A stretch of DNA of 64,000 nt from Cheilinus undulatus (taxonomy: Eukaryota; Chordata; Actinopteri; Labriformes; Labridae), in NCBI RefSeq assembly GCF_018320785.1, contig NC_054867.1, positions 23,935,855 through 23,999,854 on the forward strand, given 5' to 3'. Under the pieces are notes generated by a model. It did no database searches. It was not told where the DNA came from and worked only from the letters and a program-made list of their open reading frames with translations. The translations under genes were made by a program, and so were the position numbers. Of this stretch, positions 47,941 to 58,587 are shown piece by piece (positions within the stretch are counted from its first letter, which is position 1; every line of letters starts with the position of its first letter).

Positions 47941-50900
47941 TCAGTATCTGGTACAGCGATAGTGTGAGCGGTAGATGGTTTGGTCAATCCATCGGCGGAA
48001 TCTTGACACCGCCGTGTAGACTCCTGGAAACTTAGCGCTACCACAGCCATTGCCCCAGGACACCACACCGTAGACCCGCCCCCCACACAGCAGAGGCCCT
48101 CCAGAGTCTCCCTGCAAGGACAAGATCACACACTGAATAAAACATGAAATAGAAATATCAGTTTTTATAGCTTGGTCAGTGGTGTAGTACAGGATATACC
48201 CTCACCACTTCTGCAGCTGTATTTGTATTCAGACACTACTAAAGGGAAAAGACAAACTTTCTTTAAGATTTGAGGACAATTTTTTACATTTCTTGAAAGT
48301 CATGATATTTGGTATATTTTTTTTCCACTTTGACCATTTTTGGCCACTTGTTTATCTGCTCTTTGGCCTTTTTCTGCCCATTGTTGCCTTTCTTAACACA
48401 TTTTTGCATCTTTTAACCAATTGTTGCTTGTTTCAACCAATTTTTGCCTCTCAGTAATCACTTTATAACATTTTTCACAGCCAATTTTTGTCTTTTTTTC
48501 TTTTTGCAATTATTTCATCTGTCTACTTTTTTCCCAGGCATCCTGGCTTAGCTATGAAGTCTGACATTACTTCCCTAACAGTTTAGTTCAGTGTGCTCCT
48601 CCATGTTGTTAAAATTGCCAATAGAAAGGTCGTTTTGTTTTGTGAAAAGGGGTTTACTTCATGAAAAGGCTATATTGTAGCATTGATAAACAGGGACAAA
48701 CAAAATTCACTTTTTGTTGCTCTGATAGGAGTTAATATTAGTCAGGTTAAACTAAAATATGGTGATAACAGCTTAGCTTCACAATAGACCATGGTTATCT
48801 TGATCTACATGGGCCCCAGATTGGCTGGACCCCAGAAAGCTTCCCCTTTTTGAGGGGCCTTGTGCATATGTCTTTGATGTTTTTTTATTTTGTTTTGTTT
48901 TGTTTTTAAAGCACAATTACAGGATAAAAGAAAGAAACATACAGGGTACACCAAGGTAAATGTAATATACTTTTTAGTATAGAGTATACCCACTTCTAAA
49001 CCCAAAGCAGAGAAAGGCAACAAAAAGTGATCTGAGTTCACTATTCCATTGCTCTGTACTGTATTACCCCTTATACTCCTAGTTCACTCAAAAAGCATAG
49101 TTGACTCGGCCTGTAGTCAGTAGGCCGATTGGGACTTGTTGAGTTGCTATATAGACGAATTTTCAACTATGATGTCTGAGAAATATCAGCACCTTTAGGT
49201 CACTTTTTGTAAAACAGTCAAAACATTCGAGCACAATGGTCCATTTTTACTTAAATTTCAAGATGTTTTGATAATTTAAGATCAGGTTAAGCTTTCCTTT
49301 AGAATTAAGCATCTAGACTCAGTAAAAGGCAACTTAAGAAAAACAAAATGATCCATAAAAGCTGCTTAATCTATACTGGCTGTGTTTTATTGATCATTAT
49401 ATTTTTTACCCTTAAAAGCAAAAATGGTAATGTTTAAGCTATGATGAGCCCTGTCCTATATCTGAAAGTCATATGCACCAGCTAGTAAATCACATGTGGA
49501 AAATTTTACAGATTTGATAAAGATATGAATAATGTCTGAGTTTCTAAGGGAAATGTAAATGAAAATAAAAAGCCAACAGAGAATAAAGAGTCTTCTCTCA
49601 GGATGGTTGAAAACATAAAATCATAAGCTCTCGCTGCTACTTGGAAATGCCGGCGCACAAAGTTGCCTACTGCAGGGTTAAATATAGCTCATTTTAATTA
49701 GTCATTCAGCTCTTTACCTAAGGCACAATGTAGCCTACTGGTATATCACACATTGAATTTCATGTTATTTTCTTCTCACACCAAATACAGGAGCAAAAAT
49801 TCTTTCATAATACAAATTAACAAAATCAGACAATGATGTTGGCAGTGGCTACAAATGCCAGCTCTACAAATACACAACACGGTTCTCTGTCCTGCTGCTA
49901 TTTCAGGCTTCCTTTATCTTTGCTGTAACTATCAGAACTCCTGAGGGTGGGCTGCCACGTCTGCTTAATAAAAGCTTGTTGTTGAACCAACACTGACATG
50001 ATGAACTACATCCTCTTACTGTCTAGGGGATGAGCTTCCCAAAACTGTGTTATTGTATCCCTTTGATATGAGCTGATGAAAGAGGACGACCCCGTGCTGT
50101 TTGATACACACACTGAGAATCAGGGCTGCTCACTTGGAGAATTTAGAATTTCTAGTATGCTCCTATCACTTTGCAAAGATCTAATCATTGCTGGTAACAG
50201 TGAAAGAGCAAACCTTGCATGCATCTCTTCCTCCATTCCTGTGGCCAGCACAGATCATGTTTGCTGTGATGTTTCCATTAAAGGATTCACTGCTGTTACA
50301 CCTTGCAGTTGAAACAATGGGCACTGTGACCGTCCTGAGGGTGAAGGGGGCTTGGCCTCCTCCCGCACCGTTGTAGCCCCATCCAGACACCCGACACACT
50401 TGGCCTTCCACCACTCCTGTCCCCTGCCTGGGCAGAGGCGCCAGCGAAACATATCGGTTCAGCACCATGGGTGCTCGCAACTGGATGAGAAACCAAAGGA
50501 GAGTTTTAGAGCCTTGGTTCTCAACTGGTGGGTCGGGACCCAAAGGTGGGTTGCAAAACTATTTTCAGTGGGTTGTGGATGTGTGCCCAAAAGAAAATAT
50601 GTGGCAAAAAGTCTATTGTGTGCTTTTATTTTGAAGGATATGTCTATTGCTATGCTCCTTCAGATCATTTTGTTCCATCTCATTTTCAACCATCCCATTT
50701 TAAATGGTGGGTCCTGAAGCCAGACCAGTTGAGAAACACGGTTTAAGAGTATATAGCAGGGAAAATACAAAACCAACACCCTTCAAACCACAAATAAGTC
50801 TGTTTTATCTATTGTGAAGCTGTATGTTTGTCTCCATGACTGTCTGCTTTTCTCAAGTCTCTCAAGCCCCTTTCCAACACTCACTGCACTGGAAATTTCA

Positions 50901-53900
50901 TGACATTATCAAGGAGACTTGCAAGTGTAATACTGTACATATGTACAACTGGCTTTTAGGGCCGTAGCAAGGGGTTTGGAGACCCCACAAATCAAATTAC
51001 TCAGGACCTCCCTTTAACAGCCAGCCAAGCAAAAAATGTTGCCCTGTTTTACCAATAATTATGCATTTTAATGTATTTCTGAACTATAATTTCTCTACAT
51101 CAATGAGCCCAATTCTTGCTGGTTAATTAAATTTACTCATATTGTTTCCTTCACATTGGTTAATGTGTTTTTAAGTCTCTTATTGCTCTCTGTCTCTGCT
51201 TTCTTCTCCTCCATCATCCTCCTCTTTCTCTCTATCCCTACTTTCTTCATACTTATCCTGCACTCTGTCCCTTCTTTTTCTCCTCCATTATCTTCATCTT
51301 GCACTCTGTCCCTTCTTTTTCTCCTCCATTATCTTCATCTTGCACTCTGTCCGTTCTTTTTCTCCTCCATTATCTTCATTTGCACTCTGTGCCTGTGTTC
51401 TTCTAACCATCATCCTTATCTTGAGAGGGGTCTGGCTGTGGACCATTCATTTCTGATGGCCACTCTCATGGACCGTTCATCTGCAAAGGTATATCTCAGA
51501 AAGGAAGTGCTGTAATATGCCAGTATATACGACATGTTTCCAGTTTTAGATTTTTATATTTAACTTTTAACCAAGTTTGTTACATACATGAAATTACCAC
51601 ATTGTAAATATCACAGATTAAGCAACATTTCATAAATAAAATTGAGAAAAACGTCAGAGGTTTAATCCGAGACTGTATTATGTACAGGTCTATTTGAGAT
51701 ATAGTTAAAGTAATGGTGGTTTGCTTTGGCTTCATAAGCTTTAGCTAAAGCTGAAAGATACGCTAGCTATGAAAGTAATGTTTCTACATAAGCCAATGTA
51801 GCTATTAGCTTTAGCAATGTGCGCTTTACAAAACATAGCCAAAACAACCGTGGCTACGTAGATAATGTAGATATGTAGTTATTGTAGCTGCTTTATGAGC
51901 TTTAGTTATGTTAGCTAAATATTTCCATTACCTACGTAGCTTTCGTGGCTGATAGAGCAACATAAGCAATGCTTCTGGGGTTAGAATGATTTTATGGTCG
52001 ACAAGCTATTTTCCTGTAAGTAGATTGTTGTCTCTGCTTTATAAAACTTTTTGTGATCAGGTTTTTGCAGGTCAAGCTTTTAAGATGTTAACTTTTGGTA
52101 TCTTAACGGTTAACTAAACCTTTACCCTAATTCTGAACATAAGTTTAATCTGATTTAATTGATAAAGTTTTAGTGTGCATTTCTGCTCTAAGATATACAG
52201 CGTCTCAGATGAACAATCTGTGAGACAGGCCTGCAGAGATGAACATTCTGCAACCAGACTGTCTTGGGTTTTTTTGACAGGGGCCATGCACAACAGAGCT
52301 TTTGAGGCAGAATTAAACATAAAGCTAATTTACATCCGTGGCTGCTGGGCTGGAGGATATAAAAAGATTAAAAACACGTAGAGGCAAATGGTTATTCACC
52401 ATGGACACCAGTTGTGCTGCAGGTTTCTGCCTGTTAGAACAAAGTTTCTGTCATTGTTGTTCAATGCTTGCTCATGGTTGGATACTGTAGAGCATCTCTT
52501 CATGATCTTAAAAAGAATACAGTCTAGACCATGCTCTCTGTGTTAAATTTCATTCAGAAACTGGATTACAATTTGGCACAAACTTAACTGATTGATATAA
52601 AAAAAAACCTTCAGTAACTTGGCTGATCATCATTAAATTACATCAAATTCATTTAGTGGCTACACAGTTAAACAGTTAATAGCAAAGTTGCTTCATGACA
52701 GGAAAGGTCTTGGTTTAAACTGCTGTTGGACAGGGCCTTTCTGTGAGGAGTTTGCACATTCTTCCCAGGCATGGTGTTCTCTTCATATACTCTGGCTTCC
52801 TCCCGGACCAAAAAGACATGCTTGTTGGGTTACTGAGTGACTCTAAATTGCTCTTAGGTGTGAGTCTGAGCATGACTGGCAATTTGTCTGTATGTCATCC
52901 CTATGATTGACTGGCGATCAGTCCGGGGTGGATCCCACCTCATGCCCAATGACAGCAGGGATGGGATCCAGCCCCCCCCTTCCCCTTATGAATCCTCCAC
53001 CCTCCATGAACACAAATGGGATAAGTGTGTATGGATGAATGAAATACTTTGTATAACCCTGAATCATAACAAACTTTGTTGCAAGAGGTATTACAGTAGA
53101 CGAACAAGAAGGTCTAGAACATACTCTTTGTTATTTGACCTTAATTTAACTGAAATGAGCCAATAATGATCAAGCACCTGAAAACATTTGGTAACAATTG
53201 CATAAAAACTGCATTTAAACAGGCAGAAACCTCAAACACATCCAAGTTTACTGGTGAACAGCGATCTGCTGCAACTGGATGGTCTGAAATGTGGGGTAAC
53301 ATCACCCCTTCAGTCTTGATTGTCTCCATTAAACCTTATTTTGCATTTTTGTTTTGTATTTCCAGCTTGCACACTCTGCTCAAAGTCATTTCTATTTAAT
53401 GAGAGTTCTCAAATTAAATATTTACTCTTAAAAAAATAAACCCATAAACCCACTGTACACTACTTGGCCCACAATGAAATAAACTGTGACTCAAATTCTA
53501 CAAATCTGCTTGCAGTCAAAATATTTAAAATATTTTTAGTAGCAGGCATAAATTAATATATAAATTAGTTTCATACGGCAAAAACAGTGGTATGTTAAAA
53601 TCTCTGCATTGTGTCTGCAGTACCTTAATGAGCATGATGTCAGCATTGTTGGTGCTCTCGTTGTAGAGCGGATGGGTGACCAGCCTGTGGGGTTTAGCGT
53701 ACTGCTCAGTGCCCTCGAAGGAATTCACAATGTAGTCGCCAGCCACGATCATCATGTGCTCTGCTCTTAATGACAGAGCATTTTCTTTTAACCTCACATT
53801 TATTGAAACAGATTAGATCACAGACACGATACTCAGTCTTTGTCATACAGGGAGAAAGAGGAGACAAGAAAAGCACACAGCATGGTGTCAACGTCACGGC

Positions 53901-56900
53901 ACAGAGTGAGCACATGCAGTTGAATAAGTTTTTCTTCAAGGAAATGATGGATTACTGTCTCCAGACGGAGGAGGGACAGTATTACAGCCAATATCCAGGA
54001 TGGAGTTAAGCTTACACTTCCCCCTCTCTTGCACAGGCTCACCAATGATGTGCCAAGGTCACCTGACTCGACTACATCTGTGGGCTGTTAGTCTTCCAAG
54101 TGGCTCGTATACCCTGCGTCATGATCAAGCGGCATCATTTTGACGTTAGCTACTCATAGCAGAGTGGATGTTTTCTTTTAAGGCATCTGTTGGGACCATC
54201 TGCTCTCACTATAATATCATGCCAAGTTAGCCTCTACACACTGACTTCTACAAGGTTCACTATGAGCACAGCAGAGGAACGTCAGTGACTGAGCAAGTGT
54301 TGCAAAAACAGTTTCAGCTCTCAGGTCACAGATTTATGAGGGTAGTATTATTTATGAAAACTACATACACCTGTTTTTTTACTAGTTACATTTGTAAGAA
54401 AGGTTAATAAAAGAAAATACAGATGCTACAGACATGCTAGCTTCTCTGTTTAGTTGTAAATAGGCACAATGGAGCTCTGGGCTAAATCAGCTCCAAACCT
54501 TTGCTACTGAGTGCATAGCTCCAGTCACTATTTGTGTTATCAGCAGGCTCATCTTTTTCTGCTTTTGTTTCATCAAAACACCATGTGCTAATCAGTGCTA
54601 AAAAAAAAAAAAAAAAAAAAAAACTAAGATGTGAGATAATACTGAGTTGAACAGTGCTGTGCTTGGTGGTGTTTTTTGCCCTCAACTTCACCTGGAAGGC
54701 AGATGCTGCCTGGAAAGCACATCCTTCCTACTGCCTTCCAATCAGGTGAAGTCATAACCTCTCATCCAATCACCAGTCACCATTGTATCTGCCTATGTGT
54801 ACTGGCTTCCTGCTAGGCAGTCTGTTGGTTGTGGATAACAGAAAGGGACTAGGTACCTACCTGCTACCTTGCAGGTAGCTAGTAAAAAGACAATTTCCGT
54901 GTGTTTTTCTATCAAAAAAACAATACAATCAGCAAAACCCAGAGTAACAGTCCAGGGAGAAGAAATAGAGATGGTTAATGAATTAAAGTGTTTGGGTGTA
55001 GTTCTAGATTCCAGACTTAAATTTGCTAAACATGTCAAACAGGCCACAAAGACAGTAAAAAGAAGTCTCAACTGCTTCAAATTAATAAGGCATCATATAC
55101 CAATAAAAGCAGCACAGCTGTATATGCATGCAGTGATTTTTTTCACACATGTCCTGTTGTGTCACAGTGTGGAGCCAAGCCTCCTTGACTATGATTCAGC
55201 CTGTTTCATCTTTCTATAACCAAACATTAAAAATAATGGATAAAAAACCCAGGAGGTGGCACCACTATCACATGCTAAAGCAGTTTTATTTTCTCAGCTT
55301 TGATAATTTTACAAAATTCTCCTGTTTGAAACTGGTTTTTAAATGTTTGCAAAGTTTAGCACCAGAAATTTTGTGTAAACTTTTTAAAAGGCAAACTGGT
55401 GGTAGAACCACCTGGGGCTCAGCTAGTGGTAATTGTAAAACTGCCCACCGTAAGACCTCCCTGGTCAGCTTTTTCTATACGAGGCTCTCAGACGTGGAAT
55501 GCATTACCAACTGATATGAAATTAACACAAGACACAAAGACTTTTAACAAAAATGTTTAAGAGTGGCTAAAACAAAATCAGAGATGTGAGCATTCAACTA
55601 CTCCATGTTTTGCTGTAATTTTAAGTAACTATGATCTAAAATATACTATTTTGGCTTTTAAATTAATATCAGTTACTTTTAGCTTGTTTATAACAGGCTG
55701 AAGTTGCACTATGTAATTTGCATTGACCCTATCAAATAAACTTAATAAATAGATAAAAGATAGTATTTATGTGTTACATGGCAAGGCATGTGCTATCTAA
55801 GCCTAGCTTCCTTATAGTTACCCACAACCAACGGGTTGCCTGGCAGGTAGCAACTACCAGCAGTCTGGAAGACATTATGAGTCCCAACCATGTCTTTAGC
55901 TATCTTGAAGTCAGCTAGGCCGATATCAGAGTCTGCTTAGGGCTTCACTTTGGCCAGGGGCAGGCATGGTGACTGGATGAGAGATTAAAGGGGACATATT
56001 ATGCAAAAATCCCTATTTCAGGCTTTTCTAACAAAAATATGTACCCTGGCCTGTCCACAATCCCCCCAAGTACCCCCCCCCCCCCCGGTTGGCCCTCCCC
56101 TCTTGTAAAAAGGTTCTGCCCTCCTCTCCTGATCCTCTTCATAGCTGGCTCCATTAAGCCACGTGCATTTCCTGTGAGGGGCGGGGTCAAACAGCTCAGT
56201 AAGAATTAAAGCCACAGACAGAAACAGCTCGTTCTAAACAGGGCTGAAAGAGAGGGTTTTTTCAGACATGCAAAAAGCCAATACTGGAGTGTTTTTTCAG
56301 CACCAGACTTCACAGGCATGTTCTGGGACCTCTGAGACCAATATAAACTTGTCTTTCAAGGGAAAGATATGTCCCCTTTAAGCTCATGGCTTCACCTTAA
56401 CGGAAGACAAAACACCATAAAACACCATCGAGTGACTGTTGTATGTCTCCACTGGTTTTCTCCAGTTTAGTGCATCTGGTTTAGCAACAAACAAGTATCT
56501 CTATAAAAGATTAAAGTTAAACGTCTCAGGATTTTTTGAATACTAGCATCTTTTTTGTGACTCTTCTTGGGTACAGCTAACATGGTGCATGTAATGCTAA
56601 CTGTTTTGGGCTTTTGAAGCCTAAACAAAAAAGTGAAAAGTTACTCAAATAATGACATATATCAAATAATCAAGTCACACCCATAACTGCATCCCACAGT
56701 TCAAACAGTTTCATGGTCAAAAGGGGGGAACAACCAGCCAACCAATGCTGTCCCCTAGAACAGCGGTTCCTTACCTTTTTTCCTTAGGGCCCCCGTACTA
56801 GGACCCACTTGGAAAAGTTAACCATCAATTTTAGTTGTTTTCATTGAGAATACCCCAACATGATATGCCTACATACACTTGTTTTTGACAAAAGATCTAT

Positions 56901-58587
56901 GTATAAACTTGGATGTAACCGTATTAGGGCAACATGGGGGAAAAATACTGTAAACATAAAGAGGATCCAGGGATTTTCAAGAAAAAAACTCTCAAGTTTA
57001 AAGTCATCAGTGCAAGAGACTAAAATGATTTTTTTTACATTTAACGTCATAAATGTATTTGAACCAAAACACGTGAAAAGTTGAAAAGTTGAAAGTCAAC
57101 GACTGTTTTCAGTTTGGTTTCTTGTGAATTTTTGACTTTAGACTACTGTAAGCCTATGGTGCTAAAAACTTGAAATTCTAAAACTATGAGTTTGATTTCT
57201 TAAAAACATGCAAATATATAATCCCAAATATTTTTTATTTATTTATTTATTTATTTATTGAAAAATTTCCTCAAAAAGTAAAAGATCCTCCTTATTTTTT
57301 ATCTTCAGGGGTAGCCTTAATACACCATCATTATGTTTCTAATCATCATTTTTAAAAAAATATGTTCACATCTAATTTTGACACATTAGAGCTCCCTGAG
57401 ATCTTGGGTGCAAAGAATTATAGCAATAAAGTTTTGTGAGTTGTCAGTAAACTGTAGCAGCAAAAAGAGATCAATGTCTTCTTAGTGATTCTTACCCAAT
57501 GTTACAGTGTGCTGCAGTCAGCACCCAGTACCTGTGAACCAATGATCCACCGCAGAAGTGTTGACCCCTGGTGGTCTGCAGCGAGACGATGTATCTGATG
57601 GAGTTTGGTGCAGCTGTGTGACCACCTATGATTCGTCCTTGCTTGAGCACATGGCCTGTAGAGGAATGAAAAGACTTGGATATTTTTTGTAGATCCTTTG
57701 AGATGATTGTGTCATATCCAAAAACATAAGAACCACTTCACCTCCAAAAAATTGTTTCCCCCTTTTTTAAAGTGCAAGATGTACTATATAATACAAAAAT
57801 GATATGGTATAATGATACGTTTTCCTCTAAATACTCGAAACAGCCCATGTTTATAGTAAAAGTTACCCAAGGTATTGATTTCAGACTCTTAAAAAGTCCA
57901 TCTTCTAAACATGAAGAGCCTTTAGGTGAACAAAAGGGAGACATAAAGAGTGAGGCCCTTTAAATCCCCCCTTGAAGCCCATTGACTCGGACTAACAATT
58001 AGTGGTTTTCTGTCACCTGGGAGGCCACAGCATAATGAAGGTAATCCAATCTAACCTGACCTTCTAGTGTCACCACCTCACTCTGGGCTCTGAAACATAA
58101 GAGAAGGGGGCTCTCCATGACTCTGTTATGCAACAGCTCAACTACTGTACATTGGCCTCAGGATATATAGGAGACGTGATGGGAACAGTAAAGACCTACT
58201 TCTGTAAAGTCTCTGCAGACTTTTGCTGTAATCAAGCAACTAGAGGAATAGTTTTACCTTCAAAGAGGCATAATGTTGCTTTCTTGTTAAAGATGTTAAT
58301 TTTATCCAGAAAAATAAAACATAAGAAAATAATTTTACAGGGGGTTATGTGTGAGACAGCTTGCCAGAAAAGTATGTTACACTATAGGAAATTTAAAAGT
58401 GAGCAAAGCTAGCTATCAAATATGAAAGTGATATTGATTTCTCCCCAAACACTCAGAAAAAAATTAACTTTCCTATGACCCAAGCCATTGAATTCTTCTT
58501 TAACAATGAGGATTATAAGTCGTACTCACTGTGGGCTCTTAGGAGGTCCAGGAGTGCACAACATAAACACAGAAGCAGGCTCCTCAT
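47941..58587 (-). CDS. trypsin-like serine protease, secreted zymogen
   Basis: Five exons: 58530-58587, 57496-57655, 53624-53765, 50214-50480, 47941-48111, total 798 nt, 265 aa, all joins in frame. Cleaves after Arg/Lys if trypsin-like. Residues 1-18 ([18 protein letters not shown]) look like a signal peptide, then a short propeptide ending KQGR27, cut before IIGG (28-31). Catalytic His69 (TAAHC), Asp115 (NNADIMLIK) and Ser212 (GDSGGP) are present. Asp206 (DACK), six residues before the Ser, and the glycines of VSWG and FPGVY set trypsin specificity. Eight cysteines fit four chymotrypsin-fold disulphides; the two extra trypsin bridges are absent and one cysteine sits near the end (YRCTRY). 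Possible N-glycosylation at NES, NSS and NIT. Exon phases match vertebrate trypsins. Introns hold many transposons. It may be a divergent fish trypsin-like paralogue. Confidence 0.93.
48112..50213 (-). other. intron 4 of the trypsin-like gene
   Basis: Contains a degenerate short-period repeat at about 48330-48500, where blocks like CCAATTTTTGCCTTTTTTAAC recur about every 25 bases. The rest is AT-rich with nothing recognised. Confidence 0.5.
50512..50741. mobile_element. hAT-like MITE beside a splice acceptor
   Basis: Inverted ends: left CCTTGGTTCTCAACTGGTGG, right complement CCGTGTTTCTCAACTGGTCT. Flanks TTTTAGAG (50504-50511) and TTTAAGAG (50742-50749) differ at one base and fit the 8-base duplication of hAT elements. 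Length 230 bases, non-coding. It lies in intron 3 of the protease gene with its edge just upstream, on the coding strand, of the exon-4 acceptor. Confidence 0.75.
51260..51392. repeat. 41-bp minisatellite, three units
   Basis: Units begin at 51271, 51312 and 51353 with CTTCTTTTTCTCCTCCATTA, then TCTTCATCTTGCACTCTGTCC. The third unit is one base shorter. A partial unit precedes them. Pyrimidine-rich; in intron 3 of the protease gene. Confidence 0.9.
51720..51960. repeat. degenerate TAGCTTTAGCTA-type repeat
   Basis: Variants of GTAGCTTTAGCTATGTAGCT recur throughout, in both orientations, without a fixed period. Looks like an old, decayed simple repeat. Confidence 0.6.
52660..53042 (+). mobile_element. 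SINE-like interspersed repeat, copy 2
   Basis: Same block order as 1832-2183: GGGCCTTTCTGTGAGGAGTT, CTGGCTTCCTCCCGGACCAA, AGACATGCTTGTTGGGTTAC, GATTGACTGGCGATCAGTCC, then a GATGAATG-type tail. The 5' tRNA-like head is badly decayed. In intron 3 of the protease gene. Confidence 0.65.
54600..54623. repeat. poly(A) tract
   Basis: 24 uninterrupted A residues; no retroposon body recognised directly upstream. Confidence 0.85.
54809..55848. repeat. 38-bp inverted repeat bracketing a LINE tail
   Basis: Left arm from 54809 (CCTGCTAGGCAGTCTGTTGG, then TTGTGGATAAC...) pairs with the complement of the right arm ending at 55848 (CCTGCCAGGCAACCCGTTGG, then TTGTGGGTAAC...). I count 30 of 38 identical positions. 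Between the arms lies the non-LTR fragment at 54875-55560. This may be a DNA transposon shell with a nested LINE. Confidence 0.6.
54875..55560 (+). mobile_element. non-LTR retrotransposon 3' end
   Basis: Plus strand, two overlapping frames joined by a frameshift near 55145. First [40 protein letters not shown]; then [40 protein letters not shown] and a terminal arrangement typical of the post-RT C-terminus of fish LINEs. The RT core is missing, so this is a 5'-truncated, dead insertion, followed by an AT-rich tail up to about 55760. Confidence 0.8.
55985..56381. mobile_element. TTAA-flanked MITE
   Basis: Ends are perfect inverses over 11 bases plus the TTAA target: TTAA AGGGGACATAT at the left (55985) and ATATGTCCCCT TTAA at the right (to 56381). 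TTAA duplication is characteristic of piggyBac and Kolobok-type elements. 397 bases, non-coding, with a run of 14 C at 56073-56086. Confidence 0.8.
57236..57259. repeat. (TTTA)n microsatellite
   Basis: About six TTTA units in intron 2 of the protease gene. Confidence 0.85.

Larger units (their letters stand above)
53766..57495 (-). other. intron 2 of the trypsin-like gene
   Basis: Holds a 24-A run (54600-54623), the inverted-repeat pair around a LINE tail (54809-55848), the TTAA MITE (55985-56381), a hAT-like end (GCGGTTCCTTACCTTTTTTC near 56764) and an ATTT repeat (57236-57259). No exon seen between 53765 and 57496. Confidence 0.6.

Noticed and set aside
50352-50717. 121-codon plus-strand frame
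   Set aside because: Antisense of trypsin exon 4 running into the hAT-like MITE.
51156-51515. 119-codon hydrophobic, serine-rich frame
   Set aside because: Produced by the pyrimidine-rich 41-bp minisatellite.
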